Notes: generated from the letters alone by a model not told the origin. A DNA stretch of 5,570 nucleotides from an uncultured Mesorhizobium sp. (GCA_950071955.1 CATMOC010000284.1:1-5570), one strand, 5' to 3'; shown: positions 1 to 5,554, numbered from the stretch's first letter. Program-made: numbers and translations.

Positions 1-192
1 GGGACCAAGGGCCGAGAAGGGCTCGTCCAGCAGGAAGACCGGCACCTTGCCGAGCGGGTTCGCCTCGAGGAATTCCGAAGTCGGCTGAAAGGCGTCGATG
101 TCGCGCGACGTCGCGGGGAAGCCGACGTGAAGGACCGCCATTCGCGCCTTGGCAGCATAGGGCGACAGTTTCGAATACAGGATCTCGGCCAT
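1..192 (-). CDS. Glutathione S-transferase, N-terminal part (runs off left edge)
   Basis: The visible 64 codons encode the thioredoxin-like N-terminal domain of a cytosolic glutathione S-transferase, a family that conjugates glutathione to electrophiles or acts in dehalogenation, isomerisation or peroxide reduction. A beta strand (ILYS, residues 4-7) leads into SPYAAKARMA (10-19), where family members carry the catalytic Ser/Cys/Tyr near the start of helix 1. The stretch NPLGKVPVFLLDE (45-57) is the classic glutathione-binding loop, with the cis-proline at P51. The ATG at 190-192 is preceded on the minus strand by GGAGGG (199-204) six bases away, which supports this start. The C-terminal helical domain lies outside the window, so subclass and substrate cannot be named. 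The gene diverges from the flavin reductase across a 172-bp gap. The family call is firm; any catabolic role alongside the operon is inference. Confidence 0.86.
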   Translation of the reverse strand, partial: MAEILYSKLSPYAAKARMAVLHVGFPATSRDIDAFQPTSEFLEANPLGKVPVFLLDEPFSALGP

Positions 193-242
193 GTCCGGCC
201 CTCCGCTTCGGGTGTAAGTTTCTGGACGTGCCGCCACTCAAG

Positions 243-256
243 CACCGCGCGCGGTG
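243..256. repeat. 14-bp perfect palindrome, candidate operator
   Basis: CACCGCGCGCGGTG reads the same on both strands. It lies midway between the divergent GST and flavin reductase starts, a typical place for a regulator site. A 13-base piece of it and its right flank (247-259) recurs in opposite orientation at 5558-5570, just upstream of the first gene of the large operon. The core is simple CG alternation, so chance is a real alternative. An operator role is inference. Confidence 0.35.
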
Positions 257-319
257 GAGATCACCCGCACGAGGCGAAAAACACGCTTTCACCGGCAACA
301 GGTTGACCCACGCGCGCGT

Positions 320-334
320 CCGGTCGAAGACCGG
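320..334. repeat. Inverted repeat CCGGTC-GAA-GACCGG
   Basis: Two perfect 6-bp arms (320-325 and 329-334) flank a GAA centre, ending 30 bases before the flavin reductase TTG. As DNA it could be a 15-bp dimeric repressor site; as RNA it would form a small hairpin in the leader ahead of the ribosome binding site. There is no T-tract, so it is not a terminator. The symmetry is seen directly; the function is inferred. Confidence 0.35.
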
Positions 335-352
335 CAGCCGCAACGACGTCCC

Positions 353-356
353 GGAG
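353..356 (+). promoter_or_regulatory. Ribosome binding site that decides the flavin reductase start
   Basis: GGAG lies eight bases before the TTG at 365-367. It is the best Shine-Dalgarno match ahead of the conserved domain and favours TTG 365 over the in-frame GTG at 254. Confidence 0.55.
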
Positions 357-364
357 CATTATCG

Positions 365-994
365 TTGACCGAAAAACCGCCGCAGGACCTGGACCAGCAT
401 CTGGAAGTCGACCCCAAGATCTGGGCGCCGACCGACATCAACTTCATCCTGACCGGGCTCGTGGTGCCGCGCCCGATCGGATGGATCTCCACCCTGGCAG
501 CGGACGGCGTGGCGAACCTCTCGCCCTTCTCCTTCTTCAACGTCGCGGCGAACGATCCGCCGCACGTGCTGTTCAGTATCTCGCCGACGACGAAGGACAC
601 GCTGGCGAACTGCCGCGAGACCGGCGAATTCGTCGTCAACATCGCCCATCGCGCCATTCTCGACCAGCTGGTGGAATCCTCGGCGGCGGTGCGGCCGCAG
701 ACCGACGAGTTCGAACTGACGGGGCTCAAGACCGCGCCGTCGGTCCGGGTGAAGCCGCCGCGCGTGGCCGCCGCGAAGGCGCATTTCGAATGCGTGAGCC
801 GGCAGTTCGTGCCGGTTGGCCAGTCGATGCTGGTGATCGGCGAGATCGTGCATCTCCACATCGCCCCCGAAGTCTGGCGCGACGGGCGCGTGAGACCGGA
901 ACTGCTCGATCCCGTCGGACGCCTAGGCGGAAGCCTCTATACAGCGCTGGGCGAGGTCTTCTCGCGCCCGCCGCCGACCATCAACGAACGCTGA
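365..994 (+). CDS. Flavin reductase-like, FMN-binding protein
   Basis: This 209-aa protein belongs to the flavin reductase-like domain family (DIM6/NTAB type). Members bind FMN; many reduce flavin with NAD(P)H to supply a partner monooxygenase, while others have unassigned roles. Seen here: VPRPIGWIST (residues 34-43) followed by NLSPFSFFN (51-59), which form the flavin pocket; KDTLANCRETGEFVVN (77-92), the typical next block; GEIVHLHI (159-166); and the closing PVGRLGGSLY (183-192). I start at TTG 365 because GGAG sits eight bases upstream and the length then matches the family (about 200 aa). Starting at GTG 254 would add 37 arginine-rich residues with no family likeness. The gene converges on the hydrolase with 13 bp between stops. 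No monooxygenase is in the window, so a two-component partner, if any, lies elsewhere. Confidence 0.85.
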   Translation: MTEKPPQDLDQHLEVDPKIWAPTDINFILTGLVVPRPIGWISTLAADGVANLSPFSFFNVAANDPPHVLFSISPTTKDTLANCRETGEFVVNIAHRAILDQLVESSAAVRPQTDEFELTGLKTAPSVRVKPPRVAAAKAHFECVSRQFVPVGQSMLVIGEIVHLHIAPEVWRDGRVRPELLDPVGRLGGSLYTALGEVFSRPPPTINER

Positions 995-1007
995 CTGGCC
1001 GCCGGTT

Positions 1008-1799
1008 TCAGTCGGCGAGAAACTTCGAGATCGCTTCGGCGACCAGCCCCGGCGACTGGATGCACATGAAATGGCCGCCTTCTAGCGCCGCGAACGTGCG
1101 ATCTCGCAGCGCGGCGGTTCCCGCGTCGACGGCTTCGGGCGGGCCGAAGGGATCGTGGCGGCCGGCGAGCACCAGCGTCGGACAGGCAATACCGGCGAGT
1201 TCGGGGCGCAAATCCTGGTCGACGAGGATGCGGTAGTTGGCGGCATAGCCTTCCGGATCGGCGCCGAGCCAGCGCGCGATGGCCAGCGACTTGGCATCGG
1301 GCGAGGACCAGAGGTCTTCCGGGAAGGCGCGCGGCAGCACGGTCTCGGCCAAGGCGCGCATACCATCGACCTCGATGCGGTCGGTGAGCGCCCGCGCCGC
1401 CTCGCGCCTTTCGGCCGGAACGCCCAGCGCGGGCCCGATGAGCACCAGCCGTTCGACGCGCGTCGAATGCCGCGTCGCGAAGCGCACGGCGACGGCGGCG
1501 CCCATCGCGGCGCCCGCAATCGTGACTTCGCCGCCGATGCCGAGATGGTCGAGCAGAGCGGCGACGTCGTCGGCAAGCGCGTCGAGATCGTTGGTGCCGC
1601 GTCGCTTCTCGGACATGCCGGCGCCGCGCAGGTCGTGGCGGACGATGCGCCAGCCGGCGGGCAGCAGCGGGATCATGCCGCCCCAGCTATCGAGGCTGCC
1701 ACCGAGTTCGTGCACCAGCACCAGCGTGCGGGCGCCCTCTCCATCGAGGGCGTAGCGGCAGGCCGCGCCATTGATCTCGGCGAAGTTCACAACGGCCAT
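1008..1799 (-). CDS. Alpha/beta hydrolase-fold protein lacking the nucleophilic serine
   Basis: A 263-aa alpha/beta hydrolase of the size and layout of enol-lactone hydrolases (PcaD) and MhpC-like enzymes. The oxyanion-hole strand-turn LVLVHELGGS is at 26-35, the core HDLRGAGMS at 55-63, the acid residue in GRHDPFGPPE (D216) and the catalytic histidine in EGGHFM (H243). The nucleophile elbow, normally G-x-S-x-G, reads G96-A-A-M-G100; the nucleophile codon is GCG (alanine) at 1506-1508. Acid and histidine are intact, so this looks like a specialised branch rather than decay. My unverified memory is that related alphaproteobacterial proteins also have non-serine elbows. It could be a lyase-, isomerase- or cofactor-free oxygenase-type enzyme using the His/Asp pair, or a non-enzyme. 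The ATG at 1797-1799 has AGGAG (1806-1810) six bases upstream; that site overlaps the stop of the preceding gene, 9 bp away, so translation is probably coupled. Last gene of the operon. Confidence 0.88.
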   Translation of the reverse strand: MAVVNFAEINGAACRYALDGEGARTLVLVHELGGSLDSWGGMIPLLPAGWRIVRHDLRGAGMSEKRRGTNDLDALADDVAALLDHLGIGGEVTIAGAAMGAAVAVRFATRHSTRVERLVLIGPALGVPAERREAARALTDRIEVDGMRALAETVLPRAFPEDLWSSPDAKSLAIARWLGADPEGYAANYRILVDQDLRPELAGIACPTLVLAGRHDPFGPPEAVDAGTAALRDRTFAALEGGHFMCIQSPGLVAEAISKFLAD

Positions 1800-1808
1800 G
1801 ATCTTCTC

Positions 1809-2480
1809 CTATTCGACGAACTTGCCGTCGAGCACGTCCGCGAAACCGGGAATGCCGATGGTGCAGGTGTGGACGGAAAGAGCGGCCGACAGCTGCAGGA
1901 TCGCGTAGATTTCGCGCTGGGTCGCGCCCTCGGCGAGTGCTGCGCGGATATGCTGGCGCACCCCGTCCTCATAGAGCGCGGTGGGCGCGGCGCAGACCGC
2001 GAGCGAGACGAGTTCGCGGTCTTTGGCCGACAGCGGCCCGGAGGCTGCGGCGTCGGCGTAGCCGCGATAGGTCTTCGCGAGATCGGGATCGATCTGGTCC
2101 ATCCGATCACCATCCGTGCCGCCCGTCTCCTCGGCCAGCACCTTCAGGCCGAGATCGATCGGCTGGCGGGCGGCGAGCACCGTGGTGAGCAGGATGACCT
2201 GGAGGATCTCCTCCGGCGTCGCCCCGGCTTTCAGCGCGTATTCCATGTGTCGGCGGCCGCCGCGCTCGTACATGTGGTTCACCGACAGGTCGATGGCGAT
2301 ATACACGAACTCGCAGAGCTTTTTCGGCAACACGCCCGAATGGGTCGGGCCGGACTGGAAGGCTATATAGGCTTCGAGGAATTGCGGCGCGCGCTCGAGC
2401 AGCACGTCGTGGAAGCGCGCCCAGTAGCCGCGCGCGGCAATGATCCTCTCCTTCAAGGCTGCCTTTTCGGATACGTCCAT
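1809..2480 (-). CDS. Two-domain carboxymuconolactone decarboxylase (CMD/AhpD-like) protein
   Basis: This 223-aa protein contains two tandem CMD-type helical repeats. Repeat 1 (about 33-105) carries LPKKLCEFVYIAID, then YERGGRRHMEYALKAGATPEE, with H78. Repeat 2 (about 135-212) carries LSAKDRELVSLAV, then YEDGVRQHIRAALAEGATQRE, with H177. Tyr-Glu precedes the histidine with identical spacing in both. The family includes 4-carboxymuconolactone decarboxylase (PcaC, about 130 aa, one domain) and the AhpD peroxidase. AhpD's CxxC is absent, so a thiol-peroxidase role is unlikely. The double-domain form seen near catabolic acyl-CoA dehydrogenase genes has, to my knowledge, no settled reaction. It starts at ATG 2478-2480, with GGAGGT (2487-2492) six bases upstream, 13 bp after the small dehydrogenase and 9 bp before the hydrolase. 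The pairing with an enol-lactonase-like hydrolase recalls the PcaC-PcaD steps, but decarboxylation is inference. Confidence 0.85.
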   Translation of the reverse strand: MDVSEKAALKERIIAARGYWARFHDVLLERAPQFLEAYIAFQSGPTHSGVLPKKLCEFVYIAIDLSVNHMYERGGRRHMEYALKAGATPEEILQVILLTTVLAARQPIDLGLKVLAEETGGTDGDRMDQIDPDLAKTYRGYADAAASGPLSAKDRELVSLAVCAAPTALYEDGVRQHIRAALAEGATQREIYAILQLSAALSVHTCTIGIPGFADVLDGKFVE

Positions 2481-2493
2481 GGTCTGACCTCCC

Positions 2494-3510
2494 TCAGTCG
2501 AGAAGATGGGCGGCGAGCCCTTCGCGTCCGTCCCTCATCCGCGCCAGCGTCGCGGTACGGAAGAGAATGCGCCGCAGCGGCAGGTGCAGGCCGTAATCCC
2601 AGGTGAAGGCGATGCCGCCATGCATCTGGACGCAGCGCTCGGCGACGCGGCGGCCGTGCTCGCCCACGTAGGAGGCGGCCGACAGGAGCGCCAGCGAGGC
2701 CTCTTCCGCCGCCGCGGTGTCCTCCTGCGCCTCGTCGAGCGCCCAGCCGGCATATTCGACCGCGGCCTTCATGGCTTCGAGCGACACCGCGCAGTCGGCG
2801 GCCATGTGCTTGACCGCCTGGTTCGAGCCGATCGGCTTTCCGAACTGCTTGCGCTCGGAGATGTAGGCGACGGTGCGTTCCAGGCAGGCATCGGCCGCGC
2901 CGACGATCTCGGCCAGCGCGAAGAGACGCAGCGCACGGTCCATGCCGTCCGCTCCATTGCCTGCTGCCGGGGCAGGCAGTCCGGAGATTTTCAGCCGGGC
3001 GGCGCCCGACGTGATGTCCGTCGTCTCCACGGGAGCGGCCTCGACATCGCCCGGTTCGACCAGGATCCAGTCGCGCGCGCCCTCCCCCGCGACGGGAAGG
3101 AGCAGGAAGCCAGCGGCAGCCCCGTGCGGGACGATCGCCTCGCCGGAAAGTTCTCCGCCGATCCTCTCGATGCCACCACTCACCGCCACGCCGGGGACCT
3201 CGCCGGCGGCGAGGCGCGACGCGATGTCGGGACGACTGCCAGAAAGGGCGACGGCGACCGCGAGCGCCTCCACCACGGGGGCGGCGACGATGGTCCGGCC
3301 TGCCTCCATCGCAACCGCGACGGCGTCAGTATGTCCCAGCGGCGAACCCTCCTCGCCCTCCCCGAACAGGCCGAGCGCGGCGAGCGCCTTCATTGGTTGG
3401 CCGGCATCATAGGGATACGGCGCGGCCTGGGTTACCGGCGGAAAGGATTTGAGGATCTTGGCGACGCTTTCGGCGAGTGTGCGTTGCTCGAAGGAGAAGT
3501 CGAAGTGCAT
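2494..3510 (-). CDS. Acyl-CoA dehydrogenase, small non-catalytic-type subunit
   Basis: A 338-aa acyl-CoA dehydrogenase family protein, shorter than the usual 380 or so. The N-terminal part (MHFDFSFEQRTL) and middle domain are divergent, with no recognisable SEPxAGSD or GxKxW motif. The C-terminal helical domain is clear: ERKQFGKPIG (219-228) and QMHGGIAFTWDYGLHLPLRR (295-314), the block that contacts FAD across the dimer interface. By hand alignment, the isovaleryl/long-chain catalytic-Glu position is L194 (followed by the conserved R195) and the medium-chain position is about L322, so no catalytic base is visible. Together with the large dehydrogenase next door this fits a heteromeric enzyme like the mycobacterial FadE28-FadE29 pair. 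I start at ATG 3508-3510: GGAGGT (3515-3520) precedes it by four bases and overlaps the upstream gene's last codons, whose TGA is 2 bp away. A longer open frame further upstream in the same phase is only a shadow of the large subunit gene. Confidence 0.87.
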   Translation of the reverse strand: MHFDFSFEQRTLAESVAKILKSFPPVTQAAPYPYDAGQPMKALAALGLFGEGEEGSPLGHTDAVAVAMEAGRTIVAAPVVEALAVAVALSGSRPDIASRLAAGEVPGVAVSGGIERIGGELSGEAIVPHGAAAGFLLLPVAGEGARDWILVEPGDVEAAPVETTDITSGAARLKISGLPAPAAGNGADGMDRALRLFALAEIVGAADACLERTVAYISERKQFGKPIGSNQAVKHMAADCAVSLEAMKAAVEYAGWALDEAQEDTAAAEEASLALLSAASYVGEHGRRVAERCVQMHGGIAFTWDYGLHLPLRRILFRTATLARMRDGREGLAAHLLD

Positions 3511-3512
3511 CG

Positions 3513-4679
3513 TCACCTCCCCAGCCCGAGCATGCGCTCGCCGATGATGTTGCGCTGGACCTCGGAGGTGCCGGCGTAGATCGTCTCGGCGCGGATGTGC
3601 ATATAGAGGAAGCGGAACCGCTCGGCTTCCGGCAGGTCGAGCACGAAATCCTCTGCGAAGATCTCTGACGCGAAATCCATGATACGCTGGTGCATCTCGC
3701 TCCAGAACAGCTTCACCACGCTCGCTTCCGAGCCGATCTCGCGGCCGTTGACGACGCGGCTTGCGACCTTGAGGTTCATGAGCCGGTGCATCCTGAGTTC
3801 GGCAAGCAGCGCCCCTGCGCGCTGGCGGAACCAGGGGTCGGCCGCCTTGTCCGACCGGCGCTTCAGGCTGGCGATCAGCTGGAGGAATTCTGCGGTGAAG
3901 CGCGACTGGCGGTAGAATCGCGCCGTTGCCCTCTCGAAGCCGAGCACGCCCACGGCCGCGTTCCAGCCTTCGTTGACGGCGCCCAGATGCGCGTCGAGCG
4001 GGATGCGCACATTGTCGAAGAAGACCTCGTTGAACTCGCTGCGGCCGGTGATCTGGCGCAGCGGGCGCACGGTCACGCCCGGTGTCTTCATGTCGAGGAG
4101 GAAGAGCGTCAGCCCCTTGTGCTTGGGCGCATCCGGATCGGTGCGGGCGAGCAGGATGCACTTGTTGGCGTGATGCGCGAAGCTGGTCCACAGCTTCTGG
4201 CCGTTGACGACCCAGTGGTCTCCGTCGCGCACGGCGCGCGTCCGGAGGCCCGCGAGGTCGGAGCCGGCGTCGGGCTCGGAAAAGCCTTGGCACCAGATGT
4301 CGTCCAGCCGTAGCATGCGCGGGATGACGGTCTTCTTCTGCTCCTCCGTGCCGAGCGCGAGAACGATCGGGCCGACGAGTTCCTTGCCGAGCGTGTTGAT
4401 GCCTTCCGGCGCCGAGACGCGGCCGAGTTCCTCCGATGCGATGAGGTGTTCGACGAGCGTCAGGCCCTGACCGCCATAGGCCTTCGGCCAGTGGATGCCC
4501 TGGTAGCCCGCGGCGTAGAGCCGGCGCTCCCAGTCGGTCTGGAAGGGGGCGTTCTCGGCATCGTCGTCCGGCCCCATGAAGCGCGGCCCGCCCCAGTCGG
4601 GCGGAAGGTTTTCCGCCAGCCAGCCGCGCAGGCGCATCCGGAAGGCGTTCTGCTCGGGGGTGAAGGAGACGTCGACCAT
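3513..4679 (-). CDS. Acyl-CoA dehydrogenase, large catalytic-type subunit
   Basis: A full-length 388-aa acyl-CoA dehydrogenase, which would introduce an alpha,beta double bond into an acyl-CoA and pass electrons to ETF. Seen here: the N-terminal helical domain beginning VSFTPEQNAFR (4-14); the flavin/substrate block WCQGFSEPDAGSDLAGLRT (129-147); VNGQKLWTSFAHHA (158-171); and GFERA (247-251), whose E249 sits at the isovaleryl-/long-chain-type catalytic position. The medium-chain position is alanine (IYAGTSE, A369). The usual C-terminal Q-x-x-G-G-x-G-F flavin block is missing, replaced by DFASEIFAEDF (335-345). The small subunit supplies that block, so the two probably share one active site. 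Start ATG 4677-4679 gives family length and lies 4 bp after the upstream TAA. It has no Shine-Dalgarno sequence, so expression likely depends on reinitiation. Steroid or other bulky acyl-CoAs are plausible substrates by analogy only. Confidence 0.92.
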   Translation of the reverse strand: MVDVSFTPEQNAFRMRLRGWLAENLPPDWGGPRFMGPDDDAENAPFQTDWERRLYAAGYQGIHWPKAYGGQGLTLVEHLIASEELGRVSAPEGINTLGKELVGPIVLALGTEEQKKTVIPRMLRLDDIWCQGFSEPDAGSDLAGLRTRAVRDGDHWVVNGQKLWTSFAHHANKCILLARTDPDAPKHKGLTLFLLDMKTPGVTVRPLRQITGRSEFNEVFFDNVRIPLDAHLGAVNEGWNAAVGVLGFERATARFYRQSRFTAEFLQLIASLKRRSDKAADPWFRQRAGALLAELRMHRLMNLKVASRVVNGREIGSEASVVKLFWSEMHQRIMDFASEIFAEDFVLDLPEAERFRFLYMHIRAETIYAGTSEVQRNIIGERMLGLGR

Positions 4680-4683
4680 GGGC

Positions 4684-5549
4684 TTAGCCGGGGGTGCGCA
4701 GTTGAAGCAGCATATCGAGAGACGTGCCGCCCTTGGGAAGCGCCACGAAAGGGTTGACCTCCAGGCTTTCCACCGTATCGCGGTTGGCGGCGGCGAAGCG
4801 TGAGACCGCCACGATCGCCTGCGCCAACGCCTCGCGGTCGGCGGGCGGAGCGCCGCGCCAGCCATCGAACAGGGCGCTGCCCCGGATCGCGCCGATCATC
4901 TCTTGCGCCTGTTCGGTATCGACCGGGGCCGGTGCGAAGACGACGTCCTTGAGCGCCTCGGCCATCGTGCCGCCGAGGCCGAACATGACGACGGGGCCGA
5001 AGTCCGGATCGTTCTGCGAGCCGACGATCGTCTCGATGCCGCCGGTCAGCATCGGCGCGATCGTCGCGCCCGATATCCGCGCGTCCGGCGCATGGCGGCG
5101 CACGTCGGCCATCATGCGCGCCCAGGCGTCCCGGAGCGCAGCTTCGTCGCGGATCGAAAGGACGACGCCGCCGACCTCGGTCTTGTGCTGGATGTCGGGC
5201 GAGGAAATCTTGAGGACGACAGGCCAGCCGATTTCCCCGGCACACGCGACCGCCGCCTCGACGGTTTCGGCGAGCCTCGACGGGAGATCCGGGATGCCGA
5301 GCGCGGCGAGAAGCGCAGCGCCGGACTGCGGCGATTGGCGCGATATTCCGACAAGGCGAGACCGGGGCGGAAACGCATCAAGGCGCGAAGGATGTGACGC
5401 GCCACGATATAGGCGACAACCTGCGGATAGGCCTCCCGCAAATGCGGATGCCGGTTCGCGAGCTCCGAAAACGCCTGGACATATCCCTCGTCCGGCAGGG
5501 AAATCGAATCCGGGCTCTCATGCTTGATCCAGTCGTCGTCCGAAGACAA
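4684..5549 (-). pseudogene. ATP-grasp acyl-CoA synthetase-type gene with a broken reading frame
   Basis: The strand encodes a nearly complete ATP-grasp domain of the ADP-forming acetyl-CoA synthetase beta / fused acyl-CoA synthetase kind. The recognisable domain runs from about 5320 to the TAA at 4684-4686: ALLAALGIP, then VVLKISSPD with the ATP-binding lysine (codon 5209-5211), HKTEVGG (5167-5187), GPVVMFGLGG and LEVNPF with metal-binding Glu and Asn. This frame is open up to a TGA at 5518-5520, but its first ATG is at 5115, inside the domain. The likely start, TTG 5547-5549 with GGAGGGG (5555-5561), is in another phase. A -1 shift (one base lost) between about 5345 and 5310 would join them. 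Possible causes are real decay, an assembly error or recoding; I see no classic slippery heptamer. A simple caller may report only the 143-aa piece 4684-5115, which lacks the lysine. The CoA-binding partner domain is not in the window. The gap to the large dehydrogenase gene is 4 bp. Confidence 0.7.
5112..5549 (-). CDS. Upstream reading frame of the broken gene; N-terminal part unrecognised
   Basis: From TTG 5549 this frame encodes 145 residues to a TGA at 5112-5114. The first 75 or so look like real coding sequence: balanced composition, good GC at third positions, and a helix-like stretch EGYVQAFSELANRHPHLREA (21-40). After about residue 78 it turns into Arg/Ser-rich noise, because the ATP-grasp domain is now read in another phase. 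Residues ALSEYRA (65-71) faintly resemble the segment that opens many ATP-grasp domains, suggesting this is the true N-terminus of the synthetase rather than a separate gene. I do not recognise the first 60 residues. The frame is also open upstream of the TTG to the window edge, so an earlier start cannot be excluded. The strong ribosome binding site five bases before the TTG favours the start given. Confidence 0.4.
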   Translation of the reverse strand: MSSDDDWIKHESPDSISLPDEGYVQAFSELANRHPHLREAYPQVVAYIVARHILRALMRFRPGLALSEYRANRRSPALRFSPRSASRISRRGSPKPSRRRSRVPGKSAGLSSSRFPRPTSSTRPRSAASSFRSATKLRSGTPGRA

Positions 5550-5554
5550 CAGAA

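Larger units (their letters stand above)
193..364. other. Divergent intergenic region (GST / flavin reductase)
   Basis: This is the only non-coding stretch of note, 172 bp between two divergent genes, so promoters for both should lie here. I see no convincing sigma-70 pair on either strand. It holds the GST ribosome binding site (199-204, minus), a 14-bp perfect palindrome (243-256), a 6+3+6 inverted repeat (320-334) and the flavin reductase ribosome binding site (353-356, plus). A reading frame open from a GTG at 254 into the flavin reductase covers part of the region. The peptide it adds is arginine-rich and unlike the family, so I treat it as non-coding. Confidence 0.6.

Noticed and set aside
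1..40. LLDEPFSALG in the GST fragment looks like an ABC-transporter Walker B motif
   Set aside because: It directly follows NPLGKVPV, the GST cis-proline loop, and the 64-codon fragment from its ATG has GST N-domain order; there is no Walker A or signature motif.
213..241. TTGAGT (minus, 236-241) with CTTACA 17 bases on, as a GST promoter
   Set aside because: The -10 element matches the consensus poorly (two of six); not distinguishable from chance.
254..364. GTG at 254 as start of the flavin reductase
   Set aside because: It sits in a palindrome, has no ribosome binding site and adds 37 arginine-rich residues outside the family length; TTG 365 has GGAG at good spacing.
993..1013. GACTG/CAGTC hairpin between the convergent stops, as a terminator
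   Set aside because: Only five pairs, an 11-base loop, no T-tract on either side, and one arm lies in the hydrolase coding end.
1155..2606. Long plus-strand open frame (483 codons) opposite the hydrolase and CMD genes
   Set aside because: It lies antisense to two clearly recognisable proteins; its translation is rich in Arg, Ala, Gly and His with no family likeness. Long mirror frames are expected in GC-rich DNA.
2506..3579. Plus-strand open frame of 357 codons opposite the small dehydrogenase
   Set aside because: Same shadow effect; the minus strand carries ERKQFGKPIG and QMHGGIAF in a properly started and stopped gene.
4460..5245. A 261-codon minus-strand frame across the ATP-grasp/large dehydrogenase junction
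   Set aside because: It is out of phase with both recognisable proteins and arginine/proline-rich; a shadow frame.
5310..5345. Programmed -1 frameshift site in the ATP-grasp gene
   Set aside because: No X-XXY-YYZ heptamer and no obvious strong stem just downstream; mutation or sequence error is more likely, so it is not called as recoding.
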